From Cavia porcellus (Eukaryota > Chordata > Mammalia > Rodentia > Caviidae), in assembly GCF_034190915.1 (NCBI RefSeq), contig NW_026947509.1, positions 36,650,767 through 36,714,766 on the forward strand: 64,000 bases of DNA, written 5' to 3'. The position numbers and the translations under genes are program-made. A model generated the notes under the pieces. It worked only from the letters and a program-made list of their open reading frames with translations. It searched no databases and had not been told where the DNA came from. Each line of letters opens with the position of its first letter. The stretch's first letter is position 1. Positions 1-11,577 of this stretch are shown here, piece after piece.

Positions 1-870
1 ATACATTTCTAGGTTTGTCTGGATGCATCATGAAGGTATGACCTTCATTAGTATGTCTAGTGCTTTACCTTTCCCTCTATGGTACTGTGTTATGGATTAA
101 AAACTGATGGTCAACTTAACACCAGCTGAATTAAATCAGCATGCCACTGAGCATAGCTGTTCCACCTGAGGAAAGTTGCCAGGATACATAGAGACATGGA
201 GAAGATGAGTAGGTGCTGTGGGTTTCTCTAAATGTTGCTGTTTGAGCCATTGGTTCTCCTGGAGGACCTCGTCATGACTAGCTTCCCCAGTGTGAGTTAG
301 ACCATTGTCATCAGAGAAGCTCAGGACCTTGTTGAGAGTGACTGTGGTTCACTTTGGGGAGCTCTGGTTCTTACATAGAGCATTGCTTTCTGGCTCCAGA
401 GAGAGATATGTGCTGTTTAAGCTCCAAAAATAACTCATCATGCTGGCTTTCTGGCATGTATTTGACTGTTCTTATCATTGGAGAAGCTTGGAACTTCCAT
501 GTCGCTGTGGATGGCTGTGGTACTTTTCAGGACAGCCCTGGTTCTTATTTTGAGTGTGAACTCTCAGGCTACCAGCACAGCTCCTTCACCTCGCTGGCAT
601 ACACTTTCTAGATTCTACTGCTGACCTTTGGGCCTTCCCAGCACAGATCCATAAAACAGACTGGTGTGAGTCCTTCTTGTGAGCTCTAGACTTCCAGTTC
701 GACTTGGGGGAGGCATTGTCATGGCCTCTAGGTTTCCACCTGGACTCATGGAGGATGTTGCTGTGGGGTCCAGGCTCTTGGATGAATATTCTGAGTCTTT
801 AGTGTTGTGGACAGGTTTCCTGCATTTTCTGTGTTTAACTCTTGATGACCATCATAAAATAATATTATAA
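1..870. other. Unclassified sequence, no gene seen
   Basis: No repeat family that I can name and no exon-like reading frame; the short open frames lack recognisable domains. The segment is somewhat richer in G+C than its surroundings. The phrase CTGGTTCTTA recurs at about 365 and 540, so a very old repeat or a decayed LTR internal region is possible, but I cannot show it. Confidence 0.4.
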
Positions 871-879
871 ATGGTGTCT

Positions 880-1110
880 TGATTCTAATTGTTCTTCTCA
901 CACCCCCTGACTACAGCATATTGCTTTTTACTCTGCTTCATAGCTTCCATGAACTAAGATTTGCTTAATCATTCCCATTTACCATGATGTTTCTGTCTTG
1001 GACCAGTTAACCTGGACTGGATCCTTAAAACTGTGAGCTAAATGGAGCCTCTTTTCCTTTAAATTGTGTGCAGCAGGTATTGTGCCCCAAAATTGGAAAG
1101 CTGAGTAATT
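880..1110 (+). mobile_element. Decayed LTR fragment, ERVL-MaLR type (3' half)
   Basis: The order of motifs matches the 3' half of the MaLR LTRs elsewhere in this window: a CTGCTTCATAGCTTCCATGA block, a CATGATGTTTCTGTCTTGGA block, an AAACTGTGAGCTAAAT block (decayed polyadenylation region), then a CAGGTATTGTG block and a GCTGAGTAATTA end. The 5' half is missing or too diverged to see. No open frame of interest. Confidence 0.55.
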
Positions 1111-1366
1111 AATTTAAGAATGGAATGTCAGCTTAAGGGTTGAGGATTAGAGAATCATGGAGATGTTGCTTAAGGGGTGAAAAGTTTCAGTATTCAGAAT
1201 CATGTGCTCTGGGGCTGTATTGTACTGTAGAGAATGGTGAACATAGTGGATAAGAACATACTTAGTGTACTTAAGAATTGAGTAAATCTTTAGTATTCTT
1301 ACTAAGCATATAAAAAGAATGACTATATAGGGTGATACATATGTTAACTAATTTATTTTGGTAATA

Positions 1367-1463
1367 TCTATATATCTATCTATATCTGTATCTATATCTA
1401 TATCTATACCTATATCTGTATCTATCTATATCTATATCTATATCTATATCTATATCTATATCT
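1367..1463. repeat. Imperfect (TATATC)n / (TATC)n microsatellite
   Basis: About 97 bases of alternating TATATC, TATC and TGTATC units, directly visible. The variation between units makes this an old, interrupted array. Confidence 0.95.
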
Positions 1464-2564
1464 ACTTGTGAATGTGGAAAGTAGAAATAGGTTCAGACTG
1501 TTCAGGAGATGTGACTCTGTCAGAGTGAAGGTCATCGCATCCCCTGAGAGTTTACATACACTAAATTATAGTGGCCTCATCACTGATCAGAGAAACAGAA
1601 AGAAACAAAAACAGAGCAACAAAAGAAAGCTTTCTTATTCAATGCTTTATTTTGATTTGTTTGTTTTGTCTCTTTCCAGTACTGACAACTCCCTTAGCAC
1701 TAGCAACAGTTATGTAACTTTTCTTTAGAAGACAGAAGGGAGACTCCGAAACTCTGTAAGTGTTCACTTTAATACCTGCGCTTGTGATAAAATATCTATA
1801 CACACATCACCCACAGAGGGTGGAACTCAGTCACCAGCTTTATTCTCATGCAGAAGAGAATGACATTTTCCAATCTCTCACCCTGTTCTTGCCAAAAGCA
1901 CGAATACTTCAGGATATAAATATCTACCTGGCCATGTTTATTAAGGCAATGGAAAGGATTTTACCCAAATCCAGGCAAGAAGCATTATACAACTCACAGT
2001 TTTGTGTACAGTTGTATATGCAACCGTAAGAAATAAATTTTGATAGTAACCAAAATCACATTAGAATTATGTCTTTACCTTGTGTTTTTGACTTCTGCCT
2101 CTGTATAACTCCTTACACATGTTCACTAAGATAAACAAATAAACTGTCCTTCACTGTACAAGGGTAAGCTCTACTGGGGAAAACACATGGAAGGCATCCA
2201 AGATATGACCTGAGAATCGGTAAAGCTAAAGTCTATGCAAAATGCTAAGGTAATATAGGGAAGCATTTGATTACTTAGAACTGGGAGGGGCAGTAAAGGT
2301 ATTATGAAGGAGGTGGCGGCCAGGTCAAGCCATTCTTACTGGATAGACTCATACAGTTCAAAAGACTAGAAACAAAGCATTCCCAATTTGGGATAGCAGA
2401 CAGAAAACATGCAGAATTATAAAGATACTTTCTTTATAAGGTAATCACAAGTGTGTTGACATTGTGGCAAGCTCTGTATGTCAGCTTAGGGAGTACATAC
2501 ATATTTGGTCAAACAACTCTAAATGTTGCTATGAAGCTATTTTTCAGTTGGGATGAACTTTTAC
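1464..2564. other. Unclassified AT-rich sequence
   Basis: No gene, no exon with flanking splice-like signals and no repeat that I recognise. Open frames of 86 and 89 codons at 1468-1728 and 1760-2029 show no known domain and no bias beyond local composition. Confidence 0.4.
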
Positions 2565-3300
2565 TTGTTTAACATTTTTAAAGAGGATAAAACAAAATAA
2601 TACAATATAAAGGGAATGATACTTGATTTCAACACAAGATAGAAGGAAACCAACAATAGTTACTATATTGCACATTGTTACCCTCTAAATAGTTGTTCAG
2701 ACTGCTACACTTAGGCATGTAAAGTTAATCAAATAATACAAGCACTAAGTTGTCTCTTTACTTTAACTGCTATTGTTTCAGAAATTTCAGGTGTGTAGCT
2801 TCTAATTTCCTTTATATCTGTATCTCCTGGTCTTGTTCTGGGTGAGATACAGTTATGCAAAATTAAACAATATAGCACTAGGTGCTTTCTTTACTTCAGT
2901 TGCTATCATTTCAGAGATTTCAGGTGTGTGAATTCTAATTTATTCTGTGTCTATGTAGCCTCAACTTGTTCTGGGTGGGCTGGAGGTCTGAGATTGTGGT
3001 TAGCTCCTTCAATCTCAACATTTTCCTGTGTTCCTTTAACTTAGCAGATTGCTGAGTCCTGGGTATTTCCTGCATTGCTGCCTGTCCCACAGAGCAGGGG
3101 ATTGGGGTAGGCACCTGGGTTCCTCTGATTTGAAGTTTCCAGGGCAGTGAACAGGTGTGGGGTGGCTGCTCACCAATACTCCCTCAATGGCAGTGGAAGC
3201 TTTCGACATGGCTTTTCCTCCTCCAGGCCTTTAGCAATGGGTTTTCTAGGGTGCACTCACCCCTGATAGCAGCTGGGTGCAAAAATCTTTTAAATCAGAA
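2565..3300 (-). mobile_element. L1 derivative lacking ORF2 (5' UTR/ORF1 start joined to 3' UTR)
   Basis: On the minus strand this reads L1 5' UTR and ORF1 start (about 3300 to 2744), then directly L1 3' UTR (about 2740 to 2565). The first part matches the ORF1/5' UTR of the L1 at 24685-24790, sharing CATTTCAGAAATTTCAGGTG and a GGGCTGGAGGTCTGA block. The second part matches the 3' UTR copies at 11900-12000 and 37560-37650, sharing ATATTGC-TATTGTT and TAGTT-TTCAGA blocks. About 5 kb of ORF1/ORF2 is absent. A block of about 135 bases at the junction is duplicated in tandem (about 2716-2851 and 2853-2985). It could be an internal deletion made before or during retrotransposition, or a later deletion. 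Confidence 0.6.
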
Positions 3301-3373
3301 GACTTTTTAGTAAGACGATTTTCCTTTAGTATTGTCAATAGGTCCCTCGAGGTTGGTTGAAAGCATTAAGATA

Positions 3374-3393
3374 AAAAAAAAAAAAAAAAAAAA
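3374..3393. repeat. Poly(A) run
   Basis: About 20 uninterrupted A residues after AAGATA. It may be a retrotransposon tail, but no clear element body precedes it within 100 bases. Confidence 0.85.
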
Positions 3394-4414
3394 GACAAAG
3401 CAACGCAACTCCTGAAAAGGAGAATTTGCATTTGAACTTCAAAGCTTTGAGTCCTCCAGTAACATTCCTTGTACATTCCTTGTTAATGTTAGACTATCAG
3501 TGAAATTTAGGGATTGCATATTACACTAATGACGACTGTAAAGTTCTTAATAACTGCTAATCCTGATATTGGAATCCAAATGTTTGCAACTGCATTGTCC
3601 CAATTTACCTAATAGAAATGTAGCATTTTGAAATCATCTAGATTTTTCTCAAGAGCTTAAAAATCAAATAGAATCAGCTTCGGTGAATATTCTTCTCCCT
3701 ATTCTCTACATCTATCCAACTTTCTAATTTCCAAATTCGTGCTCCAAAACCCTCTTAAACAGAATCCAACCTTACTGTTGCTCAGCTTGAAAAGGCTCAT
3801 AATGGGTGCCAAGGCATCCTCCTAAAAATAATGTAAGAACCCTTCCTCAATTTATCCCTGCCCTGTTTCCTGAATGTCTTCTTTGAAAACATTTGTCAGC
3901 TTCTGTCTCTATTTCTACCTGCAAGATTCCTAACACCACTCTTAGACTATCTAGAGTCACTCACGGAAGGAGGGCAGGTTATGAAGTCTTCTTATTTCTG
4001 TGCTCTGTTCCTTGTGTCTAACCCTCGCAGCCAAAATGCTCCTGTCTTGACATGATCCAAGTGCACATACTGTCATAAAGACTTTGACTCCATTTTTGGT
4101 GCTGTGACACCTCATCACCCTCTCCTCCTTCCCACCCTACATATGAGAATATCTGGGAGCTCCCTCTTCTCATGCTGATGGGTAATTTAAATCTTGCACA
4201 AAAACTCTTTCCACAGCTCACCATTGAAAGCTCATTTAGGTTTTCTTAGTCTCTTTAGACATTTGGGGACATTTTGAAAGCTCCTCCTGAGAAAATCTCA
4301 CTATGTGAGAAATAAAGTTTGAAGCCCTCTCAACACATGTGTGATACTATCAGTCCTGACATCCTATTCAAATTTTGGAAAGGAGTTCATGCACCTTCAC
4401 AAGGTGGCTGCAGC

Positions 4415-4416
<2 letters not shown>
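3394..4416. other. Unclassified sequence
   Basis: No gene or named repeat recognised. A minus-strand open frame at 4018-4224 (68 codons) has no recognisable domain. Ancient LINE2/MIR-type remnants cannot be excluded by eye. Confidence 0.35.

Positions 4417-4464
<48 letters not shown>
4417..4464. repeat. (TG)24 microsatellite
   Basis: Uninterrupted TG dinucleotides for 48 bases. The run of valine and cysteine codons in the overlapping 71-codon frame comes only from this array. Confidence 0.98.
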
Positions 4465-4467
<3 letters not shown>

Positions 4468-6526
4468 GTTTGGGTAAGGATGTTTGTAACCAGCTCAATA
4501 TAATGCTACTGTGGGGACAGAAGATGATAGAGTTAGAAGAATGTAAAATATTCTAATCTAATCCTTTTATTTAACTTTATTTCAATTTCTTACAAAAGTA
4601 AACAAACATAGCTTCAAATCTTAAAGATTTTGATGGAAAAAGCCCACTCATTTCAGTCCCCAATATCGACTTCATAATACTAATAAAATTGAATCCCAGC
4701 TTTTTCCCCTGTAATGTACATATTTACTTTTAAATAATTTGCTTTTGGACTTATATGTTACTATTTTTAGTATAAATGTTGACTCATATTTCTATTATGG
4801 ACTACATCTCAAAAAAATTTAATTTACTCAACATTCTTATAGCAACCTAGTGTCGGAGACAGACAATCCTGTCTAAGCTACAAAAGTGCTCTTCATTTCT
4901 TCACAAAGCATGAAAAATCCAAATCTTTGGCTAGTTGCATTGTTGACTGTTATGAATAACAGTTCTGAATTTATATAGATAACAGTTCTGTATCTATAAT
5001 TAGATTATAGATGATTAGATATACTTAATATTTATTTTGCTTACTGTGTCAATTGTTTTATGAAACGTGGTTCTTAAATACCTTTATTATTATATTTCAT
5101 CAAAAATTAAGTTGAAAAAAGATAAAGTACTTTCAATACCAATGAAAAATGGTTCCTATTTCATTAGTCACAGAACCTTCATAAAGTACCTGTAATGCAC
5201 AGGGTTCTGTCACAAGTCAAAAAATGGAAGCATTTTGAGATTTCTTTAGAAACCAATGTAGCACCTGTTACCATCTGTGCTTGGTATAAACACATCAACA
5301 CTGCAGGAGGAGAAGAAGAACTTCTGCTTAATATATTTTGTAATAGATAGTGGAATTATCTCATGAGGTAAAGTAAAAGTTGAGTGATATCTTTCAAAGT
5401 CCGAACTGAAGGTTTGCTTTCTTAAACGCTAATTGCACGCTAAAGCACAGTTTACAATTTAATTCTCAGTTTCTCTTGTATCTAAGAGTCTCAGTAGACT
5501 GGAAGCAGATACATACTCCAATTTCTGGGAAAATTCACGTTTTTCTTGAAAGACAGTACCCCATCTCTCTTGGCTCTGGTGTTGATTTTCTGAAGCACAA
5601 ATTCAACCATAGGAAGAGATGTTGTTGTAGAGTTATTTTGGCATCCCTGGGATATCTATCCTTAGATTTTTTTCTTTTAGGAGATATACAATGATATTTT
5701 ACTACTATTATTGGAGTTTTATTTGTAATACAATATAGCCATGAAAAGCAGGACTTCTACTATCAAATTTTCTCTGTTCAAATACTGATCTGCAATTTAC
5801 CAGTTGTGTGATCATGTGTGTGTGTGTGTGTGTGATCTTCATCAAGTGATTCACACTCTCATTTCCTTAGTTTTTCTGAACTGAAAAGTAAAGATAATGT
5901 GATGATCTTGAGGTAATATTGCATGTGTTTACAAAGTGTAAAATGTTAATTTTAGACTATGAAAGTTGATGTCATATTAATACCCTTGCTAAGAACAACT
6001 ACAAAAAACTGGACAAAATTAACTTAAAACCTGTTAGAATGAATGCGAAAATAACAGAGTCATAATGATCTAATTACTCAACATTCCAAAGAAACTCACA
6101 GGTGAAAAAGACCTTCTGTGTGACTAAACAACTTATTTGGAGCTGTGACAACTGCACTGGAATTTTGAGGTCAGTGTTGGAAAGCAGGGACACCAACACA
6201 GGCATAGAAGAAACCAGGATTCTCATGGTAAGATAATTCACAGAGAAATGAGGAAGTATTATAAAATAAATTTCCCTTGAATTATTAGAAAATTCCCTAA
6301 AATATGCATGTAAGAAAAATAAATAATCACAGAAGAAATTTTGAGAAGAGCATTAGAAAAATAGGTTACTATTTACTGATTACCTAAGCAGAGTCTTAAG
6401 TGTTATCAAACTAGGAAAACAAATTGGAGGTTAGAGCCAAGGAAGAGGAGCTCAGGATGTTAACAGCAACTTCTGGTGACTTGTATCCAAAGAGAATAGA
6501 AAACTTGGAGCTCAATAAGGCCTGGA
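4465..6526. other. Unclassified AT-rich sequence
   Basis: No gene recognised. The part from about 5980 to 6240 has an A-rich, AACAACTACAAAAAACTGGACAA-like composition often seen in old L1 5' regions, but that similarity is weak and I do not call an element. Confidence 0.35.
5815..5834. repeat. Short (TG)10 microsatellite
   Basis: Twenty bases of TG repeats following ATCA, directly visible. Confidence 0.95.
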
Positions 6527-6531
6527 TAGGT

Positions 6532-6921
6532 TGTTATGATTTAGATATAAAACATCCCCAAAGTCTCCTTTATGACGCTTTTGGAAGGTGATTAGGTTAA
6601 GGGGCGACCACTCCACTCATCTGAATACATTAGTGGATTAAACCACTGATGAGTTCATAGTTGAATGCGCTGCTAGGAGAATGGCCACATCCCAGATAAA
6701 GTGAAGCACTGGGAAGGTGACCCGGACAGGTGTATTCTTTTCCTCCAAGTCTTGGGTGCCACAGAGTAAAACACTTTCTTTCACTGTGTTCTTCTACCAT
6801 GCTGTTTTAATCCCTGGGCCAGCTGATCATTGACTGGAACCAGGAGCCAAAATAAATTTCTCCTGCTTCAAATTAAGAATACCAGATATTTTATCTCAGC
6901 AATGGGAAAGTGAGTATTACA
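6532..6921 (+). mobile_element. Solo LTR, ERVL-MaLR type, with 5-bp TSD
   Basis: A 390-base LTR begins TGTTATGATTTAGAT and ends TATTACA. It is flanked by an identical 5-base TSD, TAGGT, at 6527-6531 and 6922-6926. It holds the usual MaLR order: a TGATTAGGTTA block, CTTCTACCATGCTGTTTTAA, a CAGCTGATCATTGACTGG block, the polyadenylation signal AATAAA at about 6850, and CAGATATTTTATCTCAGCAA near the end. No internal region or second LTR follows, so it is a solo LTR. Confidence 0.85.
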
Positions 6922-7289
6922 TAGGTCATGGTTATGTGTCTGTTCTTCTTTGAACGTAAAAAAAATTCCCCCTAAAGGAAAACATCTTCCATAAGTTTTC
7001 ATATACGTTTTCAGGATTAACAGCAACAGTGGTAATAGTACCATGTCAGGAAATTAAAATATAAAACTATGATGATCAAAGACTTCTAAATTCATGTTGT
7101 TGTTGAAAATAAGTAATAATATAGATAATATAAGTAATGTAGGTAACTTTACCTCAAATTATTTTATTAAAACTGAATTTATGAAATTAAAACAAATAAA
7201 AATATAAAACCACAACAAATGCATTCTAAATGTTCAACAGATAGAGGAATAGGTAAAAAATTGAATTAGCAAGATTGAGAGCATAGATA

Positions 7290-7700
7290 CTTAGTTTATA
7301 AGGCTGAAGTGACAAAATGCCACAAAATACTACAGTATAAATGCCTTAAATAATAGCAATACATTTACTACAGTTCTGGACTCTAGACATCAAAGATCAA
7401 GGTGTTGGTAGTTTGATTTCTCTTAAAGCCTCTTTTCTTGGTTTGCATATGACTTCATGTGCTGTGCCCTCACAAGTCCTTTCTCCATATGCACATATTC
7501 TTGGTATTTGTCATGTGTCCAAAGCACTTCAGTGACAAGCACACCACTCAGACAACATTAGGGCCTATACTAACAATCATTTCAGCTGCGTGGCCTTTTT
7601 AAAGACCCTGTTTTCAAGCACAGTCACTTCCTGAGGTCACAGGGATGAAGGCTTTAACATGTAAATTGTGGGAGTTCATTTTGCTCATAACAATCAGTAG
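7290..7700 (-). mobile_element. Old MLT1-like LTR in antisense
   Basis: The top strand follows the familiar reverse-complement order: AAAATGCCACAAAATACTACAG, CAGTTCTGGACTCTAGACATC, AAAGATCAAGGTGTTGG, TCCTTTCTCCATATG, TGTCCAAAGCA, then TTTTTAAAGACCCTGTTTTCAAGCACAGTCACTTCCTGAGGT. Family naming is from memory of the mammalian MLT1/MaLR pattern; the exact subfamily is unknown. Confidence 0.6.
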
Positions 7701-8032
7701 AAAACATTCAGGTTCATTTGTAAAGAAAACAAATACAGTGATTTTTTTTAAAAATAAGAAGAATATAAAAGACACATGGAACATGTTAAGAAAGAAAGAA
7801 AGAAAATCTATTACTCATAAAATAACAGTCCAGGGAAATATAGGAAATAGGTAGAAGAAGCAATATTTGAAGACACAACAACCACACGATTTCTAAAACT
7901 CATAAAAATATTATGTAGCTGTTTCATGAATTTTTAAACTATCCTAGAAGGACAGGTTAAAGAATAGCACCCATAGGTATATCACAGGAAAACTGTTAAT
8001 TACCGAAGACAGAGAATTATAAAAGCAAGCAG

Positions 8033-8050
8033 TACACACACGCGTGCACA

Positions 8051-8090
<40 letters not shown>

Positions 8091-8106
8091 TGCATGCACA
8101 CACACA
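8033..8106. repeat. (CA)n microsatellite, interrupted
   Basis: A CA array of about 74 bases, with its longest pure stretch at about 8052-8087 and CG/GC interruptions at both ends. Confidence 0.95.
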
Positions 8107-8289
8107 TTACTTACAATATTTCAACGGGAAAAACAAGAGCTGACTTTTCAACACAAGCATGGTAATCTGAAAGAAAGAGAATACAGCAAAGTGAATACTA
8201 AAATTGTAAATTGCTTTCTCTGCTTCTGGCTTATGCAAAATGTTATATAAAAGACTGGTGGTTTTCTCAATTTGAATACCAATATAACA

Positions 8290-8355
8290 GATATAAATAT
8301 AGATAGACTGATAGATCGACACAAAGATAGATACATAAATATATACATGAATATG
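8290..8355. repeat. Degenerate (GATA)-like simple repeat
   Basis: GATATAAATATAGATAGACTGATAGATCGA-like units run for about 65 bases. The overlapping antisense open frames, rich in Ile and Tyr, follow from this composition. Confidence 0.7.
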
Positions 8356-8639
8356 ATAGAACTCACCTAGTAATGGTGTTATATGGATGAAAAAATTCTT
8401 GAACAGTTAAAATACCAGCTGTTGTAATTTTACAGATTTAAAGAATAAAGGTAAAACTTCTATTTACATAAAATTTATGAAACATTATTTGAAAAAAAGT
8501 CAAGATACAGTCAAAGGAATGAACATTTGCTTTAAAATAGAACTATTTTAATTTAATAAAAGATAACTTCAAAAAATACAGCAAATGTCACATATGCATA
8601 AAATATTGAAAGCTTTGTTTAAGAATAAAAAGATAAAAT

Positions 8640-9000
8640 AGTGTCAACAATGGGGATTTCTATTATAATTTTTACTAAAATAATCTAACCAATATAATAA
8701 GAAAAGAGAAAAAAGTGAAGTTTATAGATAAGTGGAACTAAAATTTTATTCTTTATTTAATCTGTAATCAGATACAATCTGGACATATACAAGACTTCAC
8801 TGAGTAACTATTAGAAACTGAATTTATAAGTCACTGGTCACAGAGTCAACATACAAAAAAATCAAACATTACTATTATACAACAGACCTATAAATTAAAA
8901 TTTCAGGGAGAAATAATTAATTTTCAATAGCATTCAAAATGTCAAACAATTTATAAATGAACCTAATGATATGCACAAAATCTCTACTTTGTGTTATATA
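8640..9000 (+). mobile_element. Decayed L1 ORF2 fragment (old L1M type)
   Basis: The order of motifs follows the L1 ORF2 region after the reverse transcriptase core: ACTATTAGAAACTGAATTTA, ATACAAAAAAATCAAAC, ACTATTATACAACAGAC, GAGAAATAATTAATTTTCAATAGCATTCAAAATGTCAAACAATTTATAAATGAACCTAA. It is heavily mutated with no open frame on this strand, so it is a fossil. Confidence 0.55.
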
Positions 9001-9250
9001 GAATATTAATAAGTGGTCTGCTTCTGATAGGGCCAAATAAGATATCTCCAGAACAGCTGCACTGCATAAGACATAATTATTGTTCAGAAGTTGGGAGTGG
9101 GGACAAATATGAGTATAATAATAAAGAAATTTTAAATAGGAGACATCCGGTAGGTGAAGCACTTGATATGCCACCAGTTTCTTGAATTTTAGTGGATTTA
9201 CACTGAGGTCAGTCTGTATGCAGGCAACGTGCAGAAATGCTACAACTCTT

Positions 9251-9350
9251 TTTTTTTTTTCCCCCCTTTTTTCCAGTACTGGGGATCAAACTCATGACCG
9301 CCTGCTTGCAAGGCAGGTGCTTATGCTGCTGAGCTAAATCCCCAGCCCCT
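9251..9350 (-). mobile_element. ID-type SINE (tRNA-derived) with 18-bp TSD
   Basis: The minus strand reads GGGGCTGGGGATTTAGCTCA at the 5' end (9350 side), with the box A and box B regions of a tRNA-like RNA polymerase III promoter, and ends in an A/G-rich tail seen as poly(T) at 9251-9280 on the top strand. Flanking TSDs are identical: AGAAATGCTACAACTCTT at 9233-9250 and 9351-9368. Full-length copy. Confidence 0.93.
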
Positions 9351-9368
9351 AGAAATGCTACAACTCTT

Positions 9369-11160
9369 GTGTGACAATTGTGTTCTTTTTTACCTGCAGA
9401 ACCGGAGAACACAGTGCCCATACTCTTTGTACTTTAAGCCTTTATAATGTTCAGACTTATGTTGACTGAGCCAACTCTTTATCATTGGAAAATGTCCTTT
9501 TTTGCCTCTGGCAGTATACCTCTTTGTTAAAGGTACCTGGCTCGTATTGTTACAGGGTCCATAAGGAAGAGGGCTGAAGGGAGCCAGGACAGGGTTTCTG
9601 GGTTGATGGAATATTCTGTTTCTTGACCTGTGCAATGGTTGCATGGGTATGTGCAGTTCGTGGGACTTCATTACGCTATTCTCTTATTCACATGTATTTT
9701 TGTATGTATATTTTGTGTGACCAGGGCATTTTCTAAAAGCTTTTAGGTAGCCAAATAGTGCTCAAAGAAGTGTTCAAAGTTGGAGCTGGCACAATACATG
9801 GTATTAAAGACACCAAATTTCAGGCAGCAGTTGCCTTGGAAAATCTAGAGTTCAAAGTATGCATGCAGCAAAGTCTGGCATCCAATAATCTACCTAGTGT
9901 AAAGCTTACAATGTTTATTTTAATGGAACAAATGAGAGCCTGTCTGCCAGCTACTCTACCCATCTGGTTTGTGCTCATTTTTTATCTTGGAGGCAACAGA
10001 GAACATAGTTTTTCTATAGCACAAACATTGTTCTTATTTAATTACCAAAAGTATTTTCTGAGAGGTCATCCTCTGCTGGCAGTGTAGACTTCCATAACTG
10101 GGAAAATCCTGAGAGTGGAGGTGGAGGTGAGAAATTGTTTTGAGATAAGCAGCACTGCTCACAAAAATGATTGCTAACAAAGACTAAGCAGCAATGCTAT
10201 GGACTTTGTTACCTCTTGAATCAGAGAATTACATTTAAGACTGACCAAACTCATAGGACTAAAAGGTCCAGATTGTGGGGGGGGGGGCAGAATACATAAG
10301 TTTTAGAAGTGGCACTCATCACGCCCCTCTGGGGGTTTTCAGTGAGTCTTAATCATATTCCCCAAACATAAAGAGATAATGATGGGTATTTTCACAAAAG
10401 TCAGACACTGAGCATTCATTGCATGACCATTATATTAGGATTTTAGGGAAGGAAAATGTCGTTGTAGGCACAATGTGGAATCACTGGGCAGTTATCCATC
10501 CACCCAGTGGGTTGGATTAAATTTTGGATCAACAGTGATCCGAGCTGCTCCCTTCAGAGTCATGAGCAGCTGCAAACACGGTACAAACTCAGCTCACCCT
10601 AGAAGCAGCAGCATTTCTGTGGGTGGCTACTATGGAAACAGGACTAACAATAAGCGCGGTCTGGCCATCACCTTCTGAGAGTGCTTGCCAACTCGATTTC
10701 CCAGAATTGAGGTGTTAGTCAACAATATGAAATAAGTGGGGCCTGAGATGGGAACTCATGAAGCAGGAGCCACAGAGGTTTGAGGTAAGAAAATAGAAAG
10801 TGGGTCATTGAAGAAGGAGGACACATCCAAGATGAGAGCCAACTGATGTAAAAATCACGAGTAAAATTCAGTACAGGGCTTATAAGGGGTGGAAAGATAA
10901 AAGTGGCACAGGCAGAGAGTTAAGGAAATAATTCGAAGGTGATTTAGCTCTTAGCTGGTAAATTATTTTCCATACCAAAGGTGACCAATAACTTGGGTTT
11001 ATATGAAATGGAAGCAACAGTATGTCAGAGTCTCATAGCTGTTACACAGCAGTGGTAGACTGAATGCAATCCGCCTGCATCGCATTCCCAACCAGTGAGG
11101 AGCGAGTGGCGAGAGACTGAGATGATCAGTGGAAGCTCCTGCTGCACCCGTTTGCCAGCT
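9369..11160. other. Unclassified sequence, no gene seen
   Basis: It includes a 109-codon open frame at 9758-10087, a G run at 10278-10287 and a G+C-richer patch at 10460-10690. No domain, intron structure or repeat family is recognisable. If a host exon exists in this window, this would be one of the few places to test, but nothing positive supports it. Confidence 0.35.
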
Positions 11161-11575
11161 CCCACTCACCAATGATGTCAAGAGTTGGCAGAATCTTTAA
11201 GAGGATAGCCTCGAGGGAGGGGATTAACTCATGCCTTCCCCATGAAGGGATTGATGCTGATCTCTCTGAACCAGTTGGGTCCCACAAGAATGGATTAATT
11301 TCCACAAGCTTGGGTTGTTACAAAAACGTGAGCTTGACCCCTCTCTGGTCCTCGGCTTCCTCTGCCATCATGTGATCTCTTTCACCATTGTCACCTTACA
11401 TGTTACGTCGGTTGGCTGACAATGCTCACCAGCAGTCAACCAAATGGAACCACTTGGTTTTGGACTTTCAGCTTCTAGTACTGTGAGCTTGATGTACATC
11501 TTTACTTTATAATTTTCCCAACCTCTGACATTTGCTATAGTAACAGCAAAAACACTATGTTCACTAAGATATTTC
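11160..11575 (+). mobile_element. Old LTR, MLT1/MaLR-like
   Basis: The motif order recalls an old MaLR LTR: TCTTTAAGAGGATAGCC, CCATGAAGGGATTGATG, TGGGTTGTTACAAAAACG, CTCTCTGGTCCTCGGCTTCC, CATCATGTGATCTCTTTC, TTGGACTTTCAGCTTCTAG, ACTGTGAGCTTGATG, and a GCTATAGTAACAGCAAAAACA end. It is heavily diverged. Confidence 0.5.
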
Positions 11576-11577
11576 AA

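Noticed and set aside
1367..1463. CRISPR-like array of short repeats
   Set aside because: Contiguous TATATC/TATC units without spacers: a microsatellite in a mammalian genome.
9369..9400. Splice-acceptor-like TTTTTTACCTGCAG before AACCGGAG
   Set aside because: One such match in AT-rich DNA is expected by chance and no open exon with a donor site follows.
9758..10087. 109-codon plus-strand frame
   Set aside because: No domain, no sign of flanking exons and no family match recognised; frames of this size occur by chance in 64 kb.
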